Part shown: one piece after another, positions 1 through 7,609 of the stretch
Position numbering within the stretch: the stretch's first letter is position 1
Layout: each line of letters begins with the position of its first letter
NCBI GenBank assembly: GCA_945871035.1
Contig: CAMBUD010000022.1
Location: 1 to 34,510 of the forward strand
Direction: 5' to 3'
Source of the DNA: Planctomicrobium piriforme
Lineage (GTDB): Bacteria > Planctomycetota > Planctomycetia > Pirellulales > UBA1268
Length of the DNA stretch: 34,510 bases
Program-made: the position numbers and the translations under genes
The notes under the pieces: model-generated
What the model was told of the DNA's origin: nothing
Database searches by the model: none
The model's input: the letters and a program-made list of their open reading frames with translations, nothing else

Positions 1-2
1 AA

Positions 3-185
3 ATGCGTGAAAATGTCAGGCAACGCTATGAGGTAGGCCGGACGCTCGACGAACAACTCGTCGAAGCCGTGCAATCCGAAAACTATGAACTGGCCGCAAA
101 GCTTCGCGACCGCATGCGTCACCACCCGCCCGAATCCCAAACCGACACAGCGGCAGAAAATCGTTCGCTGCATCGACCGGGCTGA
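3..185 (+). CDS. UVR-motif protein, C-terminal part (5' end probably outside window)
   Basis: The 60 residues contain one UVR motif (about residues 15-40, with LDEQLVEAV, then ENYELAAKLRDRMR). This helical hairpin is known from UvrB and UvrC, where it mediates UvrB-UvrC contact, and from McsA-like and other small proteins. The remaining tail is polar and low in complexity. The frame is open to the left edge, so the ATG at 3 may be an internal methionine of a longer protein. It is too short to tell whether this is an excinuclease, an McsA-like protein or another UVR-tailed protein. The motif assignment is fairly firm; the parent protein is unknown. Confidence 0.55.
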   Translation: MRENVRQRYEVGRTLDEQLVEAVQSENYELAAKLRDRMRHHPPESQTDTAAENRSLHRPG

Positions 186-311
186 AAATTTTTCAAAAAG
201 CGTTCGCTGCTTTTACGAATCTGCCCGCCTTCTGGAGCTGACTGTGTGAAGCTGGGGCGATTGCAGCGGGTAGCTCTAGCGATTGGGCAAGGCCCGCTGA
301 AATTTTTCCGG
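186..311. other. Intergenic region upstream of the sigma-54 promoter
   Basis: No gene is supported here. An A/T palindrome TGAAAATTTTTCA spans 183-195, over the stop of the UVR gene. A 6-bp inverted repeat AGCGGG/CCCGCT lies further on, near 272-298. This is where an enhancer-binding protein would be expected to bind, but no operator can be assigned. Confidence 0.3.
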
Positions 312-329
312 TTGGCACGCCGGTTGCAT
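312..329 (+). promoter_or_regulatory. Sigma-54 (RpoN) -24/-12 promoter
   Basis: The sequence TTGGCACGCCGGTTGCAT matches the RpoN consensus TGGCAC-N5-TTGCA exactly. TGGCAC lies at 313-318, the 5-nt spacer at 319-323 and TTGCA at 324-328, so the GG and GC dinucleotides are exactly 12 nt apart. Transcription should start near 338-340. The next plausible gene begins at 464, leaving a leader of about 125 nt. Sigma-54 promoters need an upstream AAA+ enhancer-binding protein; its binding site is not recognisable in 186-311. Confidence 0.8.
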
Positions 330-338
330 AGCTTTTGT

Positions 339-380
339 CATGTTGGGCATGTCGGACATGTTGATCATGTTGGTCATGAG
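339..380 (+). repeat. 9-nt tandem repeat (CATGTTGNN) at the predicted 5' end of the sigma-54 transcript
   Basis: Successive 9-nt units are CATGTTGGG (339-347), CATGTCGGA (348-356), CATGTTGAT (357-365), CATGTTGGT (366-374), then a partial CATGAG. The array starts within a base or two of the predicted transcription start. It can be read as a short Met/Leu-rich peptide from 340, but there is no ribosome-binding site, so I treat it as leader sequence. Confidence 0.6.
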
Positions 381-463
381 CCCCCTGCAGGCGATTGAAC
401 GCCATGGGTCATGCGACACCGCCGGCACCCAAAATACCTTTATCCACTCTGGAGACCGCCACC

Positions 464-778
464 ATGAACATCACTACGAACTCAGTCAACCAGCCCGAAA
501 CGGCACGCCCCGCTTTCTTGGTAACCGTTGGCCGGCAGCAATGCGTTGTTCGCGCCTCCAGTATCTGCTCGATTTCAGAGGTGCTCGGTTTCGAGTCGGA
601 GATGGACCTCGCAATCGAAGGCCTGCTAACGATCGACGCGGAGTTGGCCACTGCCAACAGTGCTGAACTGACGTCTGATCTCCTCGAATCCCGGATGATT
701 CAGCCACTTCGCACCCGTCGCCGTCGTGAAAAAAGCATCAGCTCGCGGGCACTATTTTACGCTCCTGCTCTCGACTAG
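464..778 (+). CDS. Small protein of unknown function, sigma-54 controlled
   Basis: I do not recognise this 104-residue protein. The start at 464 is chosen because GGAG at 451-454 lies 9 nt upstream; an in-frame start at 395 has no such site. The N-terminal third is polar. A middle part (about residues 18-60) has alternating hydrophobic residues and looks folded. The C-terminal part is basic (RTRRRREK) and ends with an aromatic/aliphatic stretch. No signal peptide or membrane segment is visible. It stands alone behind the sigma-54 promoter at 312-329, so expression probably depends on a specific activator. That the frame is coding is supported by the ribosome-binding site and by the lack of a better frame, not by homology. 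Confidence 0.5.
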   Translation: MNITTNSVNQPETARPAFLVTVGRQQCVVRASSICSISEVLGFESEMDLAIEGLLTIDAELATANSAELTSDLLESRMIQPLRTRRRREKSISSRALFYAPALD

Positions 779-808
779 AATCAAAGCTTTGCTCCGAGGC
801 CGTTGCCG

Positions 809-1606
809 ATGGATCAGCCAATTTCCCTCTCGCCTGGTCGCAAGATTCGTCTGACCGATTTTGATGCTGGCTTTCACGAGTCGCTCGATCGCGCCGATGC
901 CGAACGGGAAACACAACGGCACTGCAAAAAGATCGACACTCTGGCCTACCGACTCTTTGCCGAGGCGCAGCGGGCGGTTGTCGTGGTGCTGCAAGGCATC
1001 GACACTTCGGGGAAAGATGGCGCGATCCGTATGCTCGCCAGCGGCGTGAGCCCGCAGTGCTTGACCGTCACAAGCTTCAAATCGCCCAGCAGCCTCGAAC
1101 TGTCGCACGACTTCCTCTGGCGCGTGCATGCTGCGGTTCCTGCGCACGGTCGCATCGGCATCTTCAATCGTTCGCACTACGAAGACGTGGTAGTCGTTCG
1201 CGTTCGCAAACTCGTGCCAAAGAAAGTCTGGGCAGAGCGGTATGCACAGATCAACGACTTCGAAAAACTTTTGCACAATGGCGGATTGACATTCGTGAAA
1301 TGTTTTCTCCATATCAGTCGCGACGAACAGCGCGAAAGACTCGAAGAGCGACTGCGCGATCCACAGAAGCAGTGGAAACTCGGTCCGATGGACCTCGAAG
1401 ATCGTCTCCAGTGGGCCGACTTTCAAAATGCCTACGAGGACGCCCTTACCGAATGCAATACCGAGGAAGCGCCGTGGTTTATCGTGCCGGCCGATCGCAA
1501 GTGGTATCGCAACCTCGTGGTCGCACGCTTGTTGCGAAAAACACTCGAGCAACTCGATCCACAATTTCCTGCGTTTGATCCAAGCCTGCCAACCAAACTT
1601 GAATGA
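809..1606 (+). CDS. ppk2: Polyphosphate kinase 2 family protein (PPK2)
   Basis: PPK2 enzymes transfer phosphate between polyphosphate and nucleotides in the cytoplasm. The 265-residue protein has a P-loop GIDTSGKDG at residues 63-71, a Walker-B-like segment IFNRSHYED at 118-126, and a lid region in which HISRDEQRERLEERL precedes the conserved WADFQNAYEDAL. The C-terminal APWFIVPADRKWYRN is also typical. One-domain architecture and length fit the family. From memory it resembles the Meiothermus class III enzymes, which phosphorylate both AMP and ADP, but class cannot be proven here. ATG at 809 is preferred over an in-frame TTG at 803 because GAGG at 796-799 is 9 nt upstream of it. The gene is monocistronic and converges on the next one. 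Confidence 0.9.
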   Translation: MDQPISLSPGRKIRLTDFDAGFHESLDRADAERETQRHCKKIDTLAYRLFAEAQRAVVVVLQGIDTSGKDGAIRMLASGVSPQCLTVTSFKSPSSLELSHDFLWRVHAAVPAHGRIGIFNRSHYEDVVVVRVRKLVPKKVWAERYAQINDFEKLLHNGGLTFVKCFLHISRDEQRERLEERLRDPQKQWKLGPMDLEDRLQWADFQNAYEDALTECNTEEAPWFIVPADRKWYRNLVVARLLRKTLEQLDPQFPAFDPSLPTKLE

Positions 1607-1640
1607 GACACCACCGGGGTGGCTGACAACGCAAGACGCA

Positions 1641-2654
1641 CTACTGTGGATCGCGCGGGCTAACCGTCACAGAGCCCTCTCTCGCTAAACTGCCCGACAG
1701 TTGGCGGCACTGAAGTTCGCCACGGTACACGACGTTTCCAGGATGCGTGCCAATGGCCGTCACTAACAGATGCACTGAATTGCCGGGCGCAAGGGAGTCG
1801 AGCGTTTGAAATTGAACTTCTCCTGGCGACACGACGGCTGCTTGGCCCATAGCGTGTATGGGTTCGACACCCTCCGCAAAAAACAACCGTGTGGTCAGCC
1901 CTTCGGCCGGTGCGCCGCCTACATTCCGCACGGCAATTCGCATGACAACTCGCTCACCTTCTTTGACGATTGATCGCGATTCACGCACATCAAATTCCAG
2001 CCAAGCGGGCACTTCCGCTGACGGCCCGTGCGTTTCAATCAACATGTCTGCATCGTGCTGCGTCTGGTACGCTGGCGCATCCTCAAGCGTTACCGCCGTC
2101 TCAACAGAAGTTGCTGGCTCTTCAACAGCTGGCTCTTCAACAAGCGCTGCTTCAAACGCGGTGAAGTGTGCTGGCGGAGAGGCGCTGCCAACTGGACGAG
2201 GCATACCGGCTAACGCAACCTTTACGCGTTTGAGCAAAACCTGCCGCATCTTGTCCGCTGACTGCTCAACTTCGACTGTCGGCGGCACAGGCAGCGGTTC
2301 CGGCGGCAGCGGTGCCAATGGAGTCGCCTCGCTTGCTTCAGCCGTTTTCAGTGGTTCAGATTGCACGGCCATGCTCTCAGCCCGTGCTGGAATGAGAATG
2401 GGTAGCCCTGACGCGACGATTCGCTTGGCGAGCGGGAGACGGCCCGTGGCGGCTGTCGTTTCATTTGATTGGGCAACAATCGAATAGGGTTGTTCTCCAG
2501 AAGCTTGCAATGCACAAAAACTAACTGCCGCTGCGAGCAAGCCGATCAGGCAGGCTTCTGCTTGTCTTGTGTAAGCCATTTGCGTCTGGACCTCTGACTT
2601 TTGCTGTTGGTGCTTTTGATTCATTACCATTGGCTCTATCGGTTCCTGCACCAT
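1641..2654 (-). CDS. Exported protein with a C-terminal DUF11/CARDB-like Ig-fold domain
   Basis: The 337-residue protein has a hydrophobic N-terminal segment (ACLIGLLAAAVSFCALQASG) that acts as a signal peptide or anchor, then about 170 residues rich in Pro, Ala and Glu. The C-terminal 110 residues (from about WLEFDVRESRSIVKEGERV) look like a DUF11/CARDB-type beta-sandwich: RIAVRNVGGAPAEGLTTRLF is the usual 'non-adhering additive' pattern of such repeats. A 15-nt duplication (2113-2142) encodes VEEPA twice in the linker. The start is uncertain. ATG at 2654 is the longest; ATG at 2579 gives a more ordinary signal peptide (MAYTRQAEACL). Likely surface or periplasmic; specific role unknown. Divergent from bioB. 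Confidence 0.7.
   Translation of the reverse strand: MVQEPIEPMVMNQKHQQQKSEVQTQMAYTRQAEACLIGLLAAAVSFCALQASGEQPYSIVAQSNETTAATGRLPLAKRIVASGLPILIPARAESMAVQSEPLKTAEASEATPLAPLPPEPLPVPPTVEVEQSADKMRQVLLKRVKVALAGMPRPVGSASPPAHFTAFEAALVEEPAVEEPATSVETAVTLEDAPAYQTQHDADMLIETHGPSAEVPAWLEFDVRESRSIVKEGERVVMRIAVRNVGGAPAEGLTTRLFFAEGVEPIHAMGQAAVVSPGEVQFQTLDSLAPGNSVHLLVTAIGTHPGNVVYRGELQCRQLSGSLAREGSVTVSPRDPQ
2113..2142 (-). repeat. 15-nt tandem duplication in the linker of the DUF11-like protein
   Basis: GCTGGCTCTTCAACA (plus strand) occurs twice back to back at 2113-2127 and 2128-2142. On the coding minus strand it encodes the repeated peptide VEEPA. It is in frame and sits in the low-complexity linker. Confidence 0.8.
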
Positions 2655-2788
2655 CGAAGCTTTGAATGTTTCGATATTTGAGCGATATGCTTTGGCAAAT
2701 CAGGGGGCCATCGCATACATTCTGTTTTCCAGAAAGCCCCTCTCTTTCCCAGTTCCTTTCCCAACCAACCCCCTTTGAGAATCGCCGC

Positions 2789-3874
2789 ATGGCTAGCAGA
2801 AAGATTTTTTCCGGTGCAGCACCGGTTGCGACAGTTGCAGAGTATTCGACCCGCTGGCACAGCATGGCCAGCCGCGTTCTTGCGGGAGAGTCTCTCGATA
2901 AGACTGATGCGCTCGCTGTCCTTGAATCGACTGATCTGGAGTTGCTCGATGTGCTGGCTGCGGTGTGGCGAGTGCGGCACCACTTCTTTGGTAGCACCGT
3001 TCAACTGTTCTTCTTGATGAACGCCAAGAGCGGGCTCTGCCCGGAAGACTGCGGCTATTGTTCGCAATCGAAGGTGTCTGAGGCCGAGATCCCGCGCTAC
3101 AATCTGCTCTCCGCACCGAAGCTGCTGGCAGCCGCAAAGCTGGCGGTCGAGCGGCAGTCAAAAACGTTCTGCATCGTCATCTCCGCGCGCGGACCATCCG
3201 AAAGAGAAATGGACGCCGTCTGTCGCATCGTTCCGGAAATTAAGCAGCAGTACGATCTCAATATCTGTGCCTGTCTGGGCCTCCTCACGCCGCAGCAGGC
3301 CCAGCGACTAGCCGCCGCCGGTGTCGACAAGGTGAATCACAACCTCAACACCAGTGCCCGCTTCTACTCCGAGATCTGCTCCACCCACACCCACGCCGAT
3401 CGCGTTGCCACACTCGAGGCCTGCCGCTCAGCCGGCCTCGAACTGTGCAGCGGTGGCATCATCGGAATGGGAGAAACCCACGAAGACCTCGTCGACATGG
3501 CCCTAGAATTGCGTCGCCTGAACGTCGAGTCGATCCCACTCAATTTCTTAAATGCGATCGACGGCACCCCACTGGAAGCAACCAATAAGTTGAACCCCCG
3601 CGACTGCCTGCGAGCTCTGGCCATGATGCGATTGGTGAATCCAGCGGCAGAAATTCGCATTGCCGGTGGACGAGAAATCCATCTTGGCAGCCTGCAGGCC
3701 ATGGGTCTTTACGCCGCCAACTCAATGTTTGTCGGCGACTACTTGACCACCCAAGGCCAGTTGCCCGCAGCCGACTACCGGATGATTGAGGAATTGGGCT
3801 TCACCATCACGCGCGGCTCTGAGTCGGCCGAGCCTCCGTGTCTGTCCGGCGCTCAAGAGCCGACGCACGCTTGA
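2789..3874 (+). CDS. bioB: Biotin synthase
   Basis: BioB is a radical-SAM enzyme that inserts sulfur into dethiobiotin in the last step of biotin synthesis. The 361-residue product has the radical-SAM cluster CPEDCGYC (Cys84, Cys88, Cys91), preceded by NAKSGL as in the Bacillus-type enzymes. It also has KVNHNLNTS, CSGGIIGMGET, SIPLNFLNAIDGTPLE, and the C-terminal RIAGGRE and GLYAANSMFVGDYLTT. The start at 2789 (MASRKIF) fits homologue length; the frame is open further upstream to 2666 but that extension is not BioB-like. The ribosome-binding site is weak (GAGA at 2777-2780). No other bio genes are adjacent. The gene converges on the TPR gene with a 14-nt gap. Confidence 0.95.
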   Translation: MASRKIFSGAAPVATVAEYSTRWHSMASRVLAGESLDKTDALAVLESTDLELLDVLAAVWRVRHHFFGSTVQLFFLMNAKSGLCPEDCGYCSQSKVSEAEIPRYNLLSAPKLLAAAKLAVERQSKTFCIVISARGPSEREMDAVCRIVPEIKQQYDLNICACLGLLTPQQAQRLAAAGVDKVNHNLNTSARFYSEICSTHTHADRVATLEACRSAGLELCSGGIIGMGETHEDLVDMALELRRLNVESIPLNFLNAIDGTPLEATNKLNPRDCLRALAMMRLVNPAAEIRIAGGREIHLGSLQAMGLYAANSMFVGDYLTTQGQLPAADYRMIEELGFTITRGSESAEPPCLSGAQEPTHA

Positions 3875-3888
3875 GCCCAGCGGCACTC

Positions 3889-4233
3889 TTAATCGGCGTC
3901 GGCCGCGCCTAAGCCCGTCTCGCCTAAGCCCATTAATAGTTCGCCCATTTCTCCAGCAGCATGGGCTTTGTCTTGTTGCCGCGCCGCATCAATACCGGCA
4001 CGCAGCATTGCGCGTGCTTCCGCTAGGCGTGCTTGCTTGACTAAGTGCTGGGCCGCCATTTGAAAGGCTGGTACATAAGGAGGCACACCGCGAGAGAGTG
4101 CCGTCAGAATGTCGAGGCTCGATTCCCATTCGCCAGCCCCTTCCATCTCCAGCGCCAAGCTGTAGCGCAGAAAAATATCATCGGGATCTTCCCGCAGCAT
4201 GGTTTCAATCTTTTCACGACGCGATGCAGTCAT
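3889..4233 (-). CDS. Small TPR-like protein
   Basis: The 114-residue protein begins MTASRREKIETML and has helical hairpins of TPR type. PDDIFLRYSLALEMEGAGEWESSLDIL and a second helix pair around AFQMAAQHLVKQARLAEARAML match the usual TPR pattern of small residues at fixed spacing. It has no signal peptide and is presumably cytoplasmic and protein-binding. The ATG overlaps the TGA of the upstream gene (ATGA at 4230-4233), so translation is probably coupled. It is the last gene of the leuC-leuD transcription unit. A longer in-frame reading up to 4374 runs into the upstream gene in another frame and is not credible. Specific partner unknown. Confidence 0.75.
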   Translation of the reverse strand: MTASRREKIETMLREDPDDIFLRYSLALEMEGAGEWESSLDILTALSRGVPPYVPAFQMAAQHLVKQARLAEARAMLRAGIDAARQQDKAHAAGEMGELLMGLGETGLGAADAD

Positions 4234-5273
4234 GGCAGCACATTTGGAGTACGGAGGACAGGCGGGGTCTGATCGATCCGCACAATTTGCGGCCGGGCAC
4301 CTGCGCACGCAACTATAATCGCCTTGTCCGACAAACAAACAAGCGATTGCGCAGCGGCAATTTGAGCCACACACGTGGCCCGCACTGCCTGCCGGGCATG
4401 CTCAATCGTCGCGTCCAATCGCCAGATTCCTTCCGGACAGGTTTGCGATCCGGGCTCTCCGGCGATCACCCAAAGCGTGTCGTTGCTGCGACAAAATGCG
4501 GCATCACGAATCGATTCTAAGCCTGTCTCAATGCGCAGCAGTGGCAGGGAATTCAAGGGGGAATAGAACGAAACAAAAATGGATTGCGCAAGCTCTGCAG
4601 CGGGTGGTGTCATAAAGAGCACCAGTTCATCCGTTCCGCTTACTGTGGCAGCCGACGGCCGCAGGGGTGGCAACGGCCGTGGACAATTTCGCGTTGTGAC
4701 TGCTCCCAACCTCGATCCCGCAATCGGCACCCGCACAACGGCCGGCAGCGGTTCCGGCAAACCGGTCACAACCAGCCAGTTCCGCGAGTGGCTCACGGCC
4801 ACGCGCACGCCCTCGGCCGATCCCGTTGCGGTGCCCAGTGCGATGGTTTGCTGCGGCGCAGGATCGGCTGTCCGGCCCGGTGGACTGAGTCGCTGGGTGC
4901 GCAGGAACCACTCGTCGCCCGAACGGTAGACGATTGCCAGCGTGCCTGAATCGACGCAACCGATTGCGATCGGGATCGCCGCCTTTTCAGCCGGCCGATC
5001 TTTGTCCGTCGGATTTTCGCTTGTGTGGCTGATTGCCGTCCAGCGTTTGCCCGGCTCGAATGGATCGAGGGCCACAATCGTATGCTGCTCAACATCGATG
5101 GCGTAGACGGTTTGGCCACTGGCCGGTGCGGCTAAATCGCCAGCACGCATCTTGTCCAGGAGAAGCACGACCGCCTTAGAATCGGCAACCTCGACTGCAG
5201 AGGCCAGCGGTGCCAATCCGAGCCACACAATCATGACCGGAGTGGAAGTCCACAGGTGTCTCCAGAAATGCAC
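4230..5273 (-). CDS. Exported protein of unknown function in the leu operon
   Basis: The 347-residue protein starts at GTG 5273, with a perfect AGGAGG (minus strand, 5279-5284) 5 nt upstream. This site overlaps the leuD stop codon, so the genes are probably coupled. A signal peptide is visible (hydrophobic VMIVWLGLAPLASA, likely cut near AVEVADS). The mature part is mostly beta-rich, with recurring patterns such as QTVYAIDVEQHTIVALDPF and DTLWVIAGEPG that resemble beta-propeller blades. I do not recognise a defined family. It sits 9 nt behind leuD and overlaps the TPR gene by ATGA. Its export suggests a role unrelated to leucine synthesis itself. High confidence that it is a gene, low for function. 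Confidence 0.7.
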   Translation of the reverse strand: MHFWRHLWTSTPVMIVWLGLAPLASAVEVADSKAVVLLLDKMRAGDLAAPASGQTVYAIDVEQHTIVALDPFEPGKRWTAISHTSENPTDKDRPAEKAAIPIAIGCVDSGTLAIVYRSGDEWFLRTQRLSPPGRTADPAPQQTIALGTATGSAEGVRVAVSHSRNWLVVTGLPEPLPAVVRVPIAGSRLGAVTTRNCPRPLPPLRPSAATVSGTDELVLFMTPPAAELAQSIFVSFYSPLNSLPLLRIETGLESIRDAAFCRSNDTLWVIAGEPGSQTCPEGIWRLDATIEHARQAVRATCVAQIAAAQSLVCLSDKAIIVACAGARPQIVRIDQTPPVLRTPNVLP

Positions 5274-5282
5274 GACCGCCTC

Positions 5283-5912
5283 CTAACGCTGGCTGTTGCC
5301 GAGAGTTGAATCCAGCAGCGGTGCTGTCAGCCCGTGGGCTGTTTCCCACGCAGCAATCTGGTCGATGTGCTCCAGCGACAAACCGATGCTGTCCGTACCT
5401 GCCAGCAGGCAGGTACGGCGAAAGGCATCGATTGCAAATGGTTGTGCAAAACCGGCGTCATCGGAAAGCCTGCACGCATGCAGGTCGATGTGGAGCCGGT
5501 ACGGTGGCCGAGCGGCCCGTTGAAAAAGTTCGTCGACGTGCTGCTCGTCGAGTTGGATCGGAAGCATGCCATTTTGAAAGCAGTTTGAAAAGAAAATATC
5601 GGCAAATGTTGGCGCGATCACCACGCGAAAACCGTAATCCGCAAGCGCCCACGGAGCGTGCTCGCGACTCGATCCGCAGCCAAAATTACGGCGGGCCAAT
5701 AAAATGCTTGCACCCTTATACTCCGGCTTGTTGAGTTCAAAATCGGGATTGGACGACCCATCCGCTAGGCAGCGCCAGTCAAAAAATAAAAACTCTCCAA
5801 AGCCAGTGCGCTCAATGCGCTTGAGAAACTGTTTGGGGATAATCTGATCGGTATCGACGTTGGCCCTGTCGAGCGGCACAACGCAGCCGGTGTGGGTGGT
5901 GAATGGTTGCAC
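5283..5912 (-). CDS. leuD: 3-isopropylmalate dehydratase small subunit
   Basis: LeuD is the small swivelling subunit of isopropylmalate isomerase (leucine biosynthesis) and works as a heterodimer with LeuC. The 209-residue product carries [56 protein letters not shown] and [17 protein letters not shown], all hallmark segments. The start is GTG at 5912 (VQPFTTHTG), the position where homologues begin, with AGGA 8 nt upstream. The frame stays open to 6002, but that stretch overlaps the end of leuC and does not look like LeuD. A 58-nt gap separates it from leuC. Confidence 0.95.
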   Translation of the reverse strand: MQPFTTHTGCVVPLDRANVDTDQIIPKQFLKRIERTGFGEFLFFDWRCLADGSSNPDFELNKPEYKGASILLARRNFGCGSSREHAPWALADYGFRVVIAPTFADIFFSNCFQNGMLPIQLDEQHVDELFQRAARPPYRLHIDLHACRLSDDAGFAQPFAIDAFRRTCLLAGTDSIGLSLEHIDQIAAWETAHGLTAPLLDSTLGNSQR

Positions 5913-5970
5913 GTTTGTGTTCCTGGCTTGCCGGTGGGAATGGCCGTCTGACTTGTGGAAGAAAATTTGT

Positions 5971-7380
5971 TTATCGATAGTGCCACTGACGGATGTCCAC
6001 AAAGCAGCCGCTGATTGCCGCCGCCGCCGCCATGGCTGGGGAAACCAGATGCGTCCGGCCCCCTTTCCCCTGACGGCCTTCGAAGTTACGGTTGCTCGTT
6101 GAGGCGCAGCGTTCTCCCGGCGCCAGCGTGTCGGGATTCATCCCCAAACACATACTGCAACCGGCTTCACGCCATTCAAAACCAGCCTCCGTAAACACCC
6201 GGGCTAGGCCTTCCTGCTCAGCCTGTCGCTTCACGCGTCCACTACCGGGCACCACCATCGCCGCAACGTTTGGCGACACCTGATAGCCACGCACCACCGC
6301 TGCGGCAGCACGTAGGTCTTCGATGCGGCTGTTGGTACATGAGCCGATGAAAACTCGATCGAGCCGAATGTCGACAATTTTTCTGCCGCTGCTGAGTCCC
6401 ATGTATTCCAGCGCCCGGGCCCCCGATTCGCGGTCGCTAGGAGTTGCCAGTTCGGCTGGGTCCGGAACGGCTCCATCAATCCCGACCACCTGTGCCGGAT
6501 TGGTGCCCCATGTCACCTGCGGCACAACTTGCTCGCCGTTAAAAATTTCAACGCGGTCATACACTGCACCGGAGTCGCTGGGCAGCAGTTTCCAGCCAGC
6601 CACAGCCGCCTCAAAATCTGCTGGAACAAAATCGCGGCCACGCAAATAATCAAACGTGACACTATCGGGCGCAATCATACCCGCCCGAGCACCGGCCTCG
6701 ATAGACATGTTGCAGACCGTCATCCGCTCCTCCATGCTCAACGCGCGAATGCAAGGACCGGTGTATTCAATCACAAACCCCGTTCCGCCCTCGGTGGAAA
6801 GCTTTCCAATCAGAAACAGTACGAGGTCTTTGGCCGTGATGCCGGCGTGTAGCGATCCATTCACGCGCACTTCAAACGAACGCGGCTTCGATTGCCGCAG
6901 CGTTTGCGTAGCGAGCACATGCTCCACCTCGCTTGTACCGATGCCAAAGGCTAGTGCGCCGAGTGCACCATGCGTGGCAGTGTGGCTGTCGCCGCAGACG
7001 ATCGTCATGCCGGGTTGCGTGATGCCCAATTCCGGACCGATGACGTGCACAATCCCCTGATCGGCATCGTCCAGATCAAAAAGCCGTACGCCAAAATCTT
7101 GGCAGTTTGTGCGCAGCGTATCGATCTGCTGCTTGGAGATTGCATCTACTATCGGCAATCGGCGGTCGGTGGTTGGCACGTTGTGGTCGGGCGTGGCGAA
7201 CGTTGCTTCGGGCCGCCGGATCCGTCGGCCGGCTGCTCGTAGTCCGGCAAAGGCCTGCGGACTCGTCACCTCATGCACCAGGTGACGATCGACATAGAGA
7301 ATGGGCTGTTGTCCATCGGGCGCACAAACGAGATGGTCTTCCCAAATTTTTTCAAGCAGTGTGCGGGGCGTTGCGGGCAT
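5971..7380 (-). CDS. leuC: 3-isopropylmalate dehydratase large subunit
   Basis: LeuC is the aconitase-type [4Fe-4S] subunit that isomerises 2- to 3-isopropylmalate. The 469-residue length is normal. Cluster ligands are Cys348 (SCTNSR), Cys408 and Cys411 (CSMC), the positions expected for this family. [13 protein letters not shown] at the N-terminus, [29 protein letters not shown], and [20 protein letters not shown] at the C-terminus are all present. It heads a minus-strand unit leuC-leuD-exported protein-TPR protein. Its ribosome-binding site is poor. No leucine attenuator or leader peptide was found upstream; a MITE-like element lies 104 nt upstream of the start. Confidence 0.97.
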   Translation of the reverse strand: MPATPRTLLEKIWEDHLVCAPDGQQPILYVDRHLVHEVTSPQAFAGLRAAGRRIRRPEATFATPDHNVPTTDRRLPIVDAISKQQIDTLRTNCQDFGVRLFDLDDADQGIVHVIGPELGITQPGMTIVCGDSHTATHGALGALAFGIGTSEVEHVLATQTLRQSKPRSFEVRVNGSLHAGITAKDLVLFLIGKLSTEGGTGFVIEYTGPCIRALSMEERMTVCNMSIEAGARAGMIAPDSVTFDYLRGRDFVPADFEAAVAGWKLLPSDSGAVYDRVEIFNGEQVVPQVTWGTNPAQVVGIDGAVPDPAELATPSDRESGARALEYMGLSSGRKIVDIRLDRVFIGSCTNSRIEDLRAAAAVVRGYQVSPNVAAMVVPGSGRVKRQAEQEGLARVFTEAGFEWREAGCSMCLGMNPDTLAPGERCASTSNRNFEGRQGKGGRTHLVSPAMAAAAAISGCFVDIRQWHYR

Positions 7381-7483
7381 ATTTGCGGGGGGCTCGTTCT
7401 GCGGAGACTCGTGGAAAATCTAGCGGGATGTGCGGTCACAAACACTGCCACTACTGTAGCCCCGATCGCTCCGCCCTTCCACC

Positions 7484-7568
7484 GCTAGAGCGCATTCGGT
7501 TTACGTGTGCCGCCTGCTCTTGCTTTACCACGCATTCGAAGCTCCAGATCGAGCACATGCGCTCTAGC
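7484..7568 (+). mobile_element. MITE-like element, copy 1 (85 bp, perfect 12-bp terminal inverted repeats)
   Basis: The ends GCTAGAGCGCAT (7484-7495) and ATGCGCTCTAGC (7557-7568) are perfect inverted repeats. The interior shares blocks with a second copy at 11221-11324 on the other strand: the first 24 nt match at 21 positions, followed by GCTCTYGCTTTRCCAC in both and a common right end. The outermost CTAG resembles the target preferred by IS630-type transposases, which duplicate TA (established knowledge), so TA or CTAG may be the target duplication. It is non-coding and lies between the methyltransferase stop and the leuC start. Confidence 0.6.
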
Positions 7569-7609
7569 AGTCGACCCGCAGCCATTGCTTGTAAGGCCTT
7601 CAAGCACGC

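Noticed and set aside
340..666. Plus-strand frame starting within the 9-nt repeat at the sigma-54 transcript start
   Set aside because: It would start almost at the 5' end of the transcript with no ribosome-binding site, and it overlaps the 464 gene in a different frame.
752..1564. A 270-codon minus-strand frame opposite the PPK2 gene
   Set aside because: PPK2 on the plus strand has clear catalytic motifs; the antisense frame has none.
1611..1622. CCACC/GGTGG as a terminator between PPK2 and the DUF11-like gene
   Set aside because: Stem of 5 bp with a 2-nt loop and no U-tract.
1858..2487. A 209-codon plus-strand frame opposite the DUF11-like gene
   Set aside because: Ser/Thr/Ala-rich shadow with no ribosome-binding site; the minus-strand product has a signal peptide and an Ig-fold domain.
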